From positions 14,505-78,504 of the forward strand of contig CAZOOV010000012.1 in the NCBI GenBank assembly GCA_964581515.1: a DNA stretch of 64,000 nt, given 5' to 3'. The stretch comes from JACJVV01 sp964581515 (GTDB lineage Archaea; Nanobdellota; Nanobdellia; Woesearchaeales; JACJVV01). Shown here one piece after another: positions 18,336 to 26,549 of the stretch. A program made the position numbers and the translations under genes. The number at the start of each line of letters is the position of its first letter. The stretch's first letter is position 1. Under the pieces are notes generated by a model, which was given only the letters and a program-made list of their open reading frames with translations, was not told the DNA's origin and searched no databases.

Positions 18336-19251
18336 GAAAGGTTATCTTCAGATCACTTATCTTATGATGATTGTGATAATGCTCTTAGTAATATTTGCTT
18401 TTTCTGCATTCTTCTACAAATACAAGAATAAATTTGAAGAGAAAGCATATAGTGATGCATGTAATCAATATTTACAATTGCATCTTTTTAGCAAAAAAGG
18501 TATGTTCGATGTTGATCTTGATAATTTTCCATGTAAGACTGAAGATGTTATCATATCTATAGATGAGACAAAGAGCGATGGATTGCAGAAGTATGATGTG
18601 ATGCAAGGGGTATCTGAAAAGATGGTCGCTTGTTCTAATACATATTATAGGGGAGAACAGGAACTTTTTACTTCAGATGAAGAAAGATTCTGTGCAGCGT
18701 GTCATAAGATTAAGTTTACAGATAATGATTTGAAGATTTCAGGGCTTGAATGGTTGAGTTTCCAATCTACAATCAAAGATGATAATGGAGAAAAATTCCT
18801 TGAGATATTAGGTGGTAAGGATTATTCTCAAGGTTATATAAAAAATCAAGATATATTTGAAAGTAGTTTTTCTTCAAGTATAGATAGTACAATGATAGAT
18901 ACATCAAAAGAGTATTTATCAGTTTTTATATATGATAAGAAAGATAGTCCTGAACTTTGGCAGAAATATGCAGCTGGCGCAGGAATTGGTGCAACTGTTT
19001 GTGCTGTAGGAGGAGTTGTATTGATAGCAACTGGGGTGATGGCTCCTGCGGGACTTGGATTGTTGGCAGTTGCAGGTGGGGCAGCAGGCGGAGGAATAAG
19101 TTATGCAGCTTTTCATGAATCTCAAGATGGTGATGTATGGGTAAGTAATTTTGAACTTGTAGAGTTTAATGAAAAAAATCTTGAAGATTTAGGCTGTACA
19201 TATATAGTTGGTATGCAAGAACCTGGCATAACCAGCAGAGCAGACGAATAA
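18325..19251 (+). CDS. Pilin-like CxxC protein with Gly/Ala-rich membrane segment (paralogue B)
   Basis: 308 residues, overlapping the previous gene by 11 nt. SKKGYLQITYLM precedes the first helix (about residues 10-31). FTSDEERFCAACHKIKFTDN (about residues 110-130) matches FTADEGTFCGICREVTFNDN of the upstream gene. A Gly/Ala-rich stretch (AAGAGIGATVCAVGGVVL, then GLGLLAVAGGAAGGG, about 215-255) and a terminal DLGCTY repeat the paralogue's plan. CxxC may be redox-active or metal-binding. Pairing and coupling suggest a hetero-oligomer. No named family was recognised. Confidence 0.75.
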   Translation: MISKKGYLQITYLMMIVIMLLVIFAFSAFFYKYKNKFEEKAYSDACNQYLQLHLFSKKGMFDVDLDNFPCKTEDVIISIDETKSDGLQKYDVMQGVSEKMVACSNTYYRGEQELFTSDEERFCAACHKIKFTDNDLKISGLEWLSFQSTIKDDNGEKFLEILGGKDYSQGYIKNQDIFESSFSSSIDSTMIDTSKEYLSVFIYDKKDSPELWQKYAAGAGIGATVCAVGGVVLIATGVMAPAGLGLLAVAGGAAGGGISYAAFHESQDGDVWVSNFELVEFNEKNLEDLGCTYIVGMQEPGITSRADE

Positions 19252-19261
19252 AAGCAATAAT

Positions 19262-19270
19262 TTTATAAAT
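19262..19270 (+). promoter_or_regulatory. TATA box for leaderless small gene at 19293
   Basis: TTTATAAAT lies about 27 bp before the ATG at 19293, the expected leaderless spacing. Confidence 0.55.
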
Positions 19271-19292
19271 CCTTTTTCTTAGTTTTTAGTAT

Positions 19293-19430
19293 ATGAACAA
19301 GAAAGCAGCTACTGAAATAAACTGGTGGACTTTAGCCATGGCATTAGCTATTTTGGCACTTCTTTTATTTGTAATTGCAGTAGTTACTCCAGCAGGCAAA
19401 AACCTGATGGCTTCCTTGAACTTATGGTGA
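19293..19430 (+). CDS. Tiny pilin-like hydrophobic protein (45 aa)
   Basis: 45 residues, MNKKAATEINWW then a membrane helix (about residues 13-33) and a short tail ending LNLW. It has the KKA-xxE signature of pilin-like N-termini but almost no outer domain. Its TATA box sits at leaderless spacing and its stop (TGA at 19428-19430) overlaps the start of the next gene. Layout mirrors the tiny gene at 17155: each is the first gene of a transcription unit that continues with large KKG proteins. Confidence 0.6.
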   Translation: MNKKAATEINWWTLAMALAILALLLFVIAVVTPAGKNLMASLNLW

Positions 19431-21175
19431 AGATGATGGATAAGAAGGGCATTAGCTCGATTGTTGTATTTGTAGCAATAATGGTAGTAGCATTTGTGCT
19501 CATTGCTATAACTATGAGTGATAGGATTACTGGTCTTGCTAAGATTCTCAATAGGAATACTGATATCTCAGGTGGAACTGGCTTACAGGAAGATAATCTG
19601 TATAATTTGATAAAAGATTATTCTGGAAAGAAGCTTTATAGTGATGTTAAGGATCTTGCAGATGAATTTATACAAAAGTATCCTGAATCTGATGATATAC
19701 ATGAGATGTATTATATCAAGCTTTATTCTCTTATAGAATTACAAGAATATAAACTTGCTTTGAAACATGTTGAAGAATATAAGGATGAATTTGAGGATAT
19801 ATGGGAGAAGTTTGATCCTGAATATGATCCTTCTAAAGATATATTCACTTTTTTTGATTATATGTTTGATGGTGATAAGCAACTTGCATATGAGGTAATG
19901 GGTGAATTTATGTTTAAAGACCCAATGATGCCTAGTTCCCCTTCAAATTGGCCACATGAATTTCTTGACGGTACTCTTGAATGGCCTCAACTTTCAAATT
20001 ATCCTTCATATAATATCAAGGTGAATCCTTATTATTTTATGTGGTATTGGCATCTGAAATTGACTGAAGAGATTGAAGGATGTTCTAGTGATAAGATAAA
20101 ATATTCTTTTTTAAGCCTGCTTAATAATTATCATATGACTGCTAGTGAAAATAAGGCATTTTATAATCATATTAGGGAAGAAGATGTATGTGCAGATAGA
20201 TTTAATTCACTTTTATTAGAGGCTATTGATGAGGAATTAAGGCTGTATAATACAGATCAAGCTGATGCTACTAAAACAAGAGAAGATATAGGGGATATTT
20301 TTGAATATGATGAAGATTTTGTACTTGATGATTATGCACCTCTTATAGATGCTTATTTATATTGGATGTCGATGGATTTTAGCAGTATGGCTGCTGATAT
20401 TGATTTACGTTTTTTAGGACATTATACTTCAGGTCTTTGGTATATTTCAAATGTAAGGCTTTCGATGGTACTCAGTTGTGTTGATAATGGACAGGCAGAT
20501 ACTGTTCCGAACCTTAATCCTAATTTTGATATTGATACAGATTTTGAAATGAAGATAACTTACAAGGGAATATACAATCTATTCAATCTTGATGGGGATG
20601 GTACAAAGTTAAGAATAAATATGGAAGATTCAACTAGTGAGGAATATATTGGCGGATGCATGACTACTATGAAAGAATCTTATATTGAAGCTTATAAGAA
20701 TTTTAAGAAAGCATATGACTTGTTAGAAGAGGATGTCTATAAGATGGATGTTGATAGGCAAACTGGAGAGTGGAGTAAGTCTAAATTAGGAAGTGTAGAA
20801 ATCTCTAACATGAGAGCATATATATTCCCTTACTATATACAATCTGCTTTTATTTATGATATACTTGAGGGGGATGATGATTTTACGAGAACAACTCCTT
20901 TACTTGAAGAAACTTATCTATTGCATATTTTTGGTCCAGATAATCCATTAGTCGCTAATTATGAATTTGATGAGTTTGATACTATGTTTTATGAAAAAAC
21001 AAAACAAAATGTTGTAGTAAAATTAAATTGTCCTGAAAAAGCTGAGGATGTTGATTACTTTGTATGTTATGAGCCAGATGATACCATAGCTCTTCCAACA
21101 ATTTCAGCAACAGAAATCCAGGATAAGATTAGAATAAAGGTAAATGCTTACAAAGGTGGTGAAAGTGGTTCATAA
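19424..21175 (+). CDS. Pilin-like protein with TPR-like helical outer domain (583 aa)
   Basis: The frame opens upstream at 19325, but residues before MVKMMDKKG are a shadow of the preceding small gene; the start is at 19424 (or ATG 19433/19436). DKKGISSIVVFVAIMVVAFV is the pilin-type start. Beyond it, ALKHVEEYKDEFEDIWEKF and flanking segments spaced by about 35 residues look like tetratricopeptide helices, common in protein-protein scaffolds. The rest is a large helical, acidic, aromatic-rich domain without a recognised signature and with a few scattered cysteines. A scaffold for assembling neighbouring subunits on the outer face is an inference. Confidence 0.72.
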   Translation: MVKMMDKKGISSIVVFVAIMVVAFVLIAITMSDRITGLAKILNRNTDISGGTGLQEDNLYNLIKDYSGKKLYSDVKDLADEFIQKYPESDDIHEMYYIKLYSLIELQEYKLALKHVEEYKDEFEDIWEKFDPEYDPSKDIFTFFDYMFDGDKQLAYEVMGEFMFKDPMMPSSPSNWPHEFLDGTLEWPQLSNYPSYNIKVNPYYFMWYWHLKLTEEIEGCSSDKIKYSFLSLLNNYHMTASENKAFYNHIREEDVCADRFNSLLLEAIDEELRLYNTDQADATKTREDIGDIFEYDEDFVLDDYAPLIDAYLYWMSMDFSSMAADIDLRFLGHYTSGLWYISNVRLSMVLSCVDNGQADTVPNLNPNFDIDTDFEMKITYKGIYNLFNLDGDGTKLRINMEDSTSEEYIGGCMTTMKESYIEAYKNFKKAYDLLEEDVYKMDVDRQTGEWSKSKLGSVEISNMRAYIFPYYIQSAFIYDILEGDDDFTRTTPLLEETYLLHIFGPDNPLVANYEFDEFDTMFYEKTKQNVVVKLNCPEKAEDVDYFVCYEPDDTIALPTISATEIQDKIRIKVNAYKGGESGS

Positions 21176-21458
21176 AGATAAGAAAGCACAAGGATTAAGT
21201 TTACAAACAATCGTACTTGCAGCTCTTGCACTTTTTGTGCTAATTGTATTGATAATAATATTTGGTGGGAGATTAACTCCTGCATCTGACTTTTACAAAG
21301 ATTGTGATAGTGTTGAAGGAAAATCTGTAGAAGGTACAACTGAAGATCCTCCTTCATGTCCTCCATCAGAGGATTCAGATAAGACAATATCACATCCATT
21401 ATACAAGAGCAAAGAAGGGGAGACAATGAAAATATGTTGCGTCGACAAATTAATCTAA
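21144..21458 (+). CDS. Mini-pilin-like protein with C-terminal Cys-Cys (family member 5)
   Basis: Up to 104 residues; it overlaps the preceding gene by 32 nt if the first ATG is used. In-frame GTG codons at 21159 or 21165, close to AAAGGTGG, are alternatives. DKKAQGLSLQTIVLAALALF matches the 15764 and 16698 genes closely at the N-terminus, 5 kb away. The outer domain has four cysteines ending in KICC. It shows that the mini-pilin family is spread over two sub-clusters of the locus. Confidence 0.72.
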   Translation: MLTKVVKVVHKDKKAQGLSLQTIVLAALALFVLIVLIIIFGGRLTPASDFYKDCDSVEGKSVEGTTEDPPSCPPSEDSDKTISHPLYKSKEGETMKICCVDKLI

Positions 21459-21742
21459 AGAAAGGAATGGCAATGTGGCAAGTGATTAGTATGGCACTTG
21501 CTTTATTCGTAGTTATAATATTAGTAATCATATTTAGTACAAAGTATTTTCAAACACGAAATATGAATACAGAATGCGAGAATAATGCAGGCGAGTGTAT
21601 ATTGCCTGAAAAATGTCCTACTTGCAGTAATCAAATTGATTGTAATGTAAAATATCCGTTCCCATGTGAAGGGAAGAAAATATGTTGTCCACAAGGAGAT
21701 AGGGTGAATAAAGATGATGAAAAAGATGAAGAAGAAAGCTGA
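21434..21742 (+). CDS. Mini-pilin-like protein with C-terminal Cys-Cys (family member 6)
   Basis: 102 residues overlapping the previous gene by 25 nt. LKKGMAMWQVISMALALFVV begins the pilin-like helix. The outer domain has eight cysteines (ECEN, ECIL, KCPTC, DCNV, PCEG, ICC), ending KICCPQG, followed by a very acidic tail (EKDEEES). It overlaps the next gene by 29 nt. The strong overlaps on both sides imply tightly coupled translation and fixed stoichiometry. Confidence 0.72.
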   Translation: MLRRQINLKKGMAMWQVISMALALFVVIILVIIFSTKYFQTRNMNTECENNAGECILPEKCPTCSNQIDCNVKYPFPCEGKKICCPQGDRVNKDDEKDEEES

Positions 21743-22316
21743 AGGCATGAATTTTACAGTGCTTGCTATGGTAGTTGCTGCACTTATGGCTCTTTTGATA
21801 TTATGGGGATTTAAAACTGATTTTTTCAGTGGTATGAATATTGTAGGGAGTACAGTTGATGCTACAGCAATAACTGCCTGTCATGATAGAGAAAAGAACA
21901 TACTTGATGATAGGGGTACTTATGATTCTGAATCACATGATAAAGATGCTGATGGTATCATTGATGTATGTGATATATGTGTTTTAGAAGTAGAAAAAGA
22001 TGATTTTGATACAGTTGTTACAAGTGAAATCAAAACTAAACTTGAGGAATCAGGTGAAGAAAGAAGCGGAATGTGGACTTATAATAAATATTCCGCTAAT
22101 AGTGAAGATAATGATAATGATGGTATTCCTGACGGATGTGATGCAAAGATTGATTCTAAAGATAAGGCAACTTCTGGTTCAGGGCTTAAAAAGAATGTGC
22201 TGAAGTCACAATGTTACGCTTTAGCTAAACAAACAGGCGATGGGTGGTCTGCAGATATCAGAGGAGAGACAACACAAGGTTATCCTCAGTGTCATTTGGT
22301 GCCTACAAGTATTTGA
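21714..22316 (+). CDS. Pilin-like protein with TSP3-type calcium loops (200 aa)
   Basis: KKKAEGMNFTVLAMVVAALM is the pilin-type start with one helix (about residues 12-31). The outer domain contains two calcium-loop-like sequences, DKDADGIIDVCDICV and DNDNDGIPDGCDAK, which resemble thrombospondin type 3 repeats. The same repeat type occurs in the large anchor protein at 9628 and in the 51120 gene. It overlaps the preceding gene by 29 nt. Calcium-stabilised stacking among surface subunits is a reasonable inference. Confidence 0.75.
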   Translation: MMKKMKKKAEGMNFTVLAMVVAALMALLILWGFKTDFFSGMNIVGSTVDATAITACHDREKNILDDRGTYDSESHDKDADGIIDVCDICVLEVEKDDFDTVVTSEIKTKLEESGEERSGMWTYNKYSANSEDNDNDGIPDGCDAKIDSKDKATSGSGLKKNVLKSQCYALAKQTGDGWSADIRGETTQGYPQCHLVPTSI

Positions 22317-22318
22317 AA

Positions 22319-24247
22319 ATGGTCTATAGGAAGCTCTTGAAAAGCAAAAAGGCATTGATGTCAGAGATAATTGGGCTTTTCATATTCATGGTAGTATTCT
22401 TTGCTGCAGGAGCTGCTATTGCAGGAGTTGTTGGATGGGTTTTATCAGGGGAGAATCCTGAGGATACATCTTCTATTGGTGCTTTTAATAATTTAGCAGA
22501 TGCAATAGATTTAGTTCTTGAAGATCCAGGTGCTTATGCTTATAAGGAAAGGACCACTATGTATCTTGGTTCAAAATATTTGATAGTTGGATTTGATGGA
22601 GGTAGCTATACTTTTTCAGCTGTCGATGATGGTTTGACTTCAGATGATATTGAAGATATTGTTTTATATAAGCCGAACACACCTGAATGCGAAAATCATT
22701 GCTTATGTTTGTATAAATATGATGATACTGATGACTGGGGTGAATTTGATCCAAATACCGAACCTTTAGAATGCAGATATTTTGATGATGATGTATATTT
22801 CTATACTAACTATATCTTGGATGGATCAGCAAACAGTTATGTTTTTGGTACAAGTGGAATTAAGAATTATGTAAATAAAAGGGAAGATATTGCTTATTTG
22901 GGTGATCTTATTGATCAGATAGTCACTAATGAATTTGAGAAACCAACCTTTTACAAATCACAATATTATTTTCAGTTAATAGGATCTCCTCCTAATAATG
23001 TTGATCCTGATTTCATATTTTTGCAGGATATGTTTATAGATGTTTTTGATTCAAGCAAACTTAAGGATACAGAAACAAGGACTTTTGTATATATTCTTCC
23101 TTATGGTGAATTCCTTCCTGATGGAGATACGCAATTATGGACTCGTGTTGAAAGAGATGAAATAAATGCAAGGATAAGGCAATTCTCAAAACTAAGATAT
23201 AAATCCTGGCAGGAATATTCAAGATTGATATTATCTTCTGAAAGAGATGCAGATAAGATGCTTTATTTCCTGGAGTATTATCAATGGGCAGATAATGATT
23301 TGCTTTTTGATGATAATCAATTAGAAGATACAGTGAAAAGTTTAGGCTTAGATGCTTTAGAAGAAGTTAAGGATGCTGTTGAGAAAAGGATCTTGAAATG
23401 TGAAACTTATGATGTGACAAGTATAAAGGAGACCTGTCTTAAGGGGTATATTGACGATTGCAATACAGATAGCCCTACACATGATGTATATGCGTGCATA
23501 GAGCTTATGCTAAGTACAGGTGAAATAGCTATTAAACCACAAGAATTATTTGATAAATTAGATGAGTGGATAGCAGAATTAGATCCTGAAGGAGAGATTA
23601 GAAGGCAGATTGAAGAGATAAAGCAATTAGAATCTGATAAAAAATATTATGAAGCTTATGACGCTTATTGGCCATTGATATTTAATAATTACATGACTAC
23701 TGAAGGAAAAGTTGATCTTGATAAGATTAAAGCTTCTCCTGATTTGATAAAGATGGTTGGAGCTTTAGAATTACAAGCCGATTATGAAAATAATGAGTTA
23801 AGTATAAGTGCAAGAAGTTATGGTGATGGAGAAAATAAAAAAGCAATATATGAAGTAGAAACTTCTAAAGATGAAACTCATTTAGCTATACCATCAAAAG
23901 AGCAGGTTATTATTAATAATCAAATAGATTTATTAGATTTAGATTCTATAGTAGAAGCATCAGTTTTAGGTGGCGGCGTCACATTTAATGATATTGAACA
24001 AGGATCTGCACAAATGGAGAATATCTACTTTACATTAAAACTATTAAGAATACTTGAAGGTAGTTGGTGTATAGAATTTAATTATGAAGATGGCAGTTAT
24101 GAGATAAATGACCTTGCTTTTTCAGGTAATGAGAATACTGAAGAATATTGTGGTGGTATATGGATTGCAGTTGGCTCTGCTGAAGAAAGTAGCGATTCTG
24201 CAAGTTCGATAGATTCAATAGATCCAGATGCTGTTGCTGCTGAATAA
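22319..24247 (+). CDS. Large pilin-like membrane-anchored protein (642 aa)
   Basis: The frame opens at 22244, but the first 25 residues overlap the previous gene; ATG 22319 is 2 nt after its stop and puts SKKALMSEIIGLFIFMVV at residues 9-26, the expected signal layout. One N-terminal helix with AAGAAIAGVVGWV is followed by about 590 extracytoplasmic residues that are acidic and helical, with a few Cys pairs (ECENHCLC; CETYD, CLKGYIDDC). The C-terminal 20 residues are Ser/Asp-rich. No family was recognised. Confidence 0.72.
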   Translation: MVYRKLLKSKKALMSEIIGLFIFMVVFFAAGAAIAGVVGWVLSGENPEDTSSIGAFNNLADAIDLVLEDPGAYAYKERTTMYLGSKYLIVGFDGGSYTFSAVDDGLTSDDIEDIVLYKPNTPECENHCLCLYKYDDTDDWGEFDPNTEPLECRYFDDDVYFYTNYILDGSANSYVFGTSGIKNYVNKREDIAYLGDLIDQIVTNEFEKPTFYKSQYYFQLIGSPPNNVDPDFIFLQDMFIDVFDSSKLKDTETRTFVYILPYGEFLPDGDTQLWTRVERDEINARIRQFSKLRYKSWQEYSRLILSSERDADKMLYFLEYYQWADNDLLFDDNQLEDTVKSLGLDALEEVKDAVEKRILKCETYDVTSIKETCLKGYIDDCNTDSPTHDVYACIELMLSTGEIAIKPQELFDKLDEWIAELDPEGEIRRQIEEIKQLESDKKYYEAYDAYWPLIFNNYMTTEGKVDLDKIKASPDLIKMVGALELQADYENNELSISARSYGDGENKKAIYEVETSKDETHLAIPSKEQVIINNQIDLLDLDSIVEASVLGGGVTFNDIEQGSAQMENIYFTLKLLRILEGSWCIEFNYEDGSYEINDLAFSGNENTEEYCGGIWIAVGSAEESSDSASSIDSIDPDAVAAE

Positions 24248-24281
24248 TTTAATTTAATCATTAAAAAAAAGAGAGGTGCAA

Positions 24282-25295
24282 ATGAGGTTTCTTAGAAGTA
24301 AAAAGGCAGAGGACGCAGGAGATGTCTCAACAATACCACAAGAGGCGTTCATTGAAGTTGTTCTTGTAGCTATGCTCCTTCTTTTAGCAGCTGCTTTTAT
24401 CGCTTTTATTAATACAGACGCCCGAGTATATCATCTATTTCATTCTAAAGATATGTCGCTTCTTCAGGATGCGATGCTTCTTAGTGAAGGTGAAGTGTCT
24501 TTTTATTATTTAAATAACGATGGGAAAGATGCACAAGGTAAGATGGATATATTAGATTATGAATTTAGTCCATATTATACAACTACTATTTCTTCTGTTA
24601 ATCGTGGATACAAGAGAAGTAAGGTAACAAAATCATATGTTCATTTTGCAAATCCTAAGACTGAAGTATCACCCACACAATATCTATCTAAACCAAGTAA
24701 TTTGTCATTTTATAAGACTGATGAAGGTTTAACAATTAAACAAGATAATAAGAATATACTTGAACATACACAATCACAAGGACAGAATTCAGATAATGGG
24801 TGTGATCAATCTGCTAGTGTCCAATTTGATGTAAATGAGCCATTTTATCTTAATTATGATGCTGTATTTGATCTGACTCTTTTTACTGATCTATTGAATG
24901 AACCATACACTGGGGCTGAACCTCCTGTTAACCCAAGATATTATTCTTCTGATACACATTCTAATTTTGATTCATTTATCAATCAATTTTTAGAGAATGA
25001 GCAAGAAACAAAAGATTATGGTGTGTATGCAGGAATTTTCCATATTCAGAGTGATAGTCATGTGAATGTGTATGTGCCTTTTGGGAGCCAAGGTGATCTT
25101 GGTTGTTCTTTTTATAATAAATTATTATCAAAGATTTCTGTAGAAGAAGTCGCTATTAATCTTATACCTACAAGTTCATTTGATGATATGGAAGAATTGT
25201 CCAAATTTAACTATTTTTTTGAAGTTGATTCTTCAGCAAATAATATGAAAGCTGTAATTGATATAATAGAAGAAGTGATTAAGACAGAACCTTAA
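24282..25295 (+). CDS. Pilin-like membrane-anchored protein (337 aa)
   Basis: ATG 24282 follows GAGGTG with correct spacing; the GTG at 24276 is part of that site. RSKKAEDAGDVSTIPQEAF is a long linker between the KKA motif and the helix (about residues 20-45, VEVVLVAMLLLLAAAFIAF-like). The outer domain has few Cys (GCDQ, GCSF). It is followed by three more genes of similar kind. No family recognised. Confidence 0.72.
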   Translation: MRFLRSKKAEDAGDVSTIPQEAFIEVVLVAMLLLLAAAFIAFINTDARVYHLFHSKDMSLLQDAMLLSEGEVSFYYLNNDGKDAQGKMDILDYEFSPYYTTTISSVNRGYKRSKVTKSYVHFANPKTEVSPTQYLSKPSNLSFYKTDEGLTIKQDNKNILEHTQSQGQNSDNGCDQSASVQFDVNEPFYLNYDAVFDLTLFTDLLNEPYTGAEPPVNPRYYSSDTHSNFDSFINQFLENEQETKDYGVYAGIFHIQSDSHVNVYVPFGSQGDLGCSFYNKLLSKISVEEVAINLIPTSSFDDMEELSKFNYFFEVDSSANNMKAVIDIIEEVIKTEP

Positions 25296-25338
25296 ACAAG
25301 AACTTTAAACAAGAACCTTAAATAGTTATGAAAAGACA

Positions 25339-25908
25339 ATGAAAATAAAGAAAAAAGAAATTGAGAAAAAGAGAATTCCTAAGAAATCACAATTAGGAGT
25401 ATATTCGTTAGGTATACTTTTCATAAAAGCAACATTCACGATGGTTGCATTTCTTGTTACAGTGCTTATTGTTTCTCAAGGATATAAGATGGAATTAGGA
25501 GATAGGGGTATTGACGCAGCAATTGTTGCTGAATCACTCATGTATTCTCCAGCTCTGATGATGAGTGATGATGTTACAGGAAAAATATTTGTAGGGGTGA
25601 TTGATACAAACAGATTTGATGAGGCTCAGAGAAGTGCAACTGAGCGAGATCTTAAGTATTATATGAGAATGCACAGTGATGTAAATTATATGCCTATGAA
25701 AATAACTCTTTATGATAAGGTTACAGAGAAACGAAATTCAGTTTATTATAAGAAAGATAAATATGATGAGTTTTCAACATATGTAGCAGGTGCTTTTAGC
25801 ATCGGCAAGGGAGGTTATTCAAAATATGAGTTTGATTTTCCTGTAGCAATTGGAGACTTAAGAAGACCTGGTGTTTTGTATATATCAATAACAATACCAA
25901 ACAGTTAA
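25339..25908 (+). CDS. Pilin-like membrane-anchored protein (189 aa)
   Basis: A basic N-terminus (KKKEIEKKRIPKKSQLG) leads into a hydrophobic helix (about residues 30-50). The outer domain of about 135 residues has no cysteine. TTAAATAG at 25318-25325 is a plausible TATA box for near-leaderless initiation. The KKSQ-containing start is like those of 12695 and 14459, so this second quartet (24282-27605) may parallel the first (12695-15671). Confidence 0.7.
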   Translation: MKIKKKEIEKKRIPKKSQLGVYSLGILFIKATFTMVAFLVTVLIVSQGYKMELGDRGIDAAIVAESLMYSPALMMSDDVTGKIFVGVIDTNRFDEAQRSATERDLKYYMRMHSDVNYMPMKITLYDKVTEKRNSVYYKKDKYDEFSTYVAGAFSIGKGGYSKYEFDFPVAIGDLRRPGVLYISITIPNS

Positions 25909-25929
25909 GATGAAAACTGAGATGATAAC

Positions 25930-26547
25930 ATGAGATTATTTAAGACAAAAAAAGCAGCATCTGAAATGTTTCATCTATTTGTACCTATATTATTATTTAT
26001 GGTTGTTTGTTTGATTTTTATTGTTATCTTTTCTTTTATACAACAAAGTTTTACGGGAAGAACAATGACAAATTGGAAATCACATAATCTGTATGATGCT
26101 GATGATTTTACACTATCTTCTGGACCAAATAGATCTTATGCGGATGCAGTCTCTGTCTTGAAGACAACAGTGTTATGTAAAAGTAAGGTTAGTCCTACTG
26201 ATGCTTCTTATTATAGATTCTCAATTTATGAGATTTTTTATGAAGGAATATATCAAGAATGTAAGGATAGTATCAATAATGCGATTGATAATTATATCAT
26301 TACTTATTCAAGCAATGAGATATGCAATAGTCCTTATGCATGCAGTTCTAGTAATAATTGTTTTACAACGGGTAATCTTAATTCTATGAATGATAAATAT
26401 AATTATGTATGGTTAGTAAATTCACAAAAAATACAGATGAAGAATAAATGTCTTGGTATCTATAAATATGGATCCAGATTAAGGACAGCCTCAGAACAAA
26501 GCGATTATGAGATTAATGAAGCATTTGCAGCTAGTACACCACCTTAA
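25930..26547 (+). CDS. Pilin-like membrane-anchored Cys-containing protein (205 aa)
   Basis: TKKAASEMFHLFVPILLFMV is the N-terminal signal and helix, with Glu three residues after the second Ala. The outer domain has seven or so cysteines, including CNSPYACSSSNNC. The coding region is closely spaced with its neighbours (21 nt upstream, 2 nt downstream). No family was recognised; a subunit of the same surface assembly is inferred from layout. Confidence 0.7.
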   Translation: MRLFKTKKAASEMFHLFVPILLFMVVCLIFIVIFSFIQQSFTGRTMTNWKSHNLYDADDFTLSSGPNRSYADAVSVLKTTVLCKSKVSPTDASYYRFSIYEIFYEGIYQECKDSINNAIDNYIITYSSNEICNSPYACSSSNNCFTTGNLNSMNDKYNYVWLVNSQKIQMKNKCLGIYKYGSRLRTASEQSDYEINEAFAASTPP

Positions 26548-26549
26548 AA

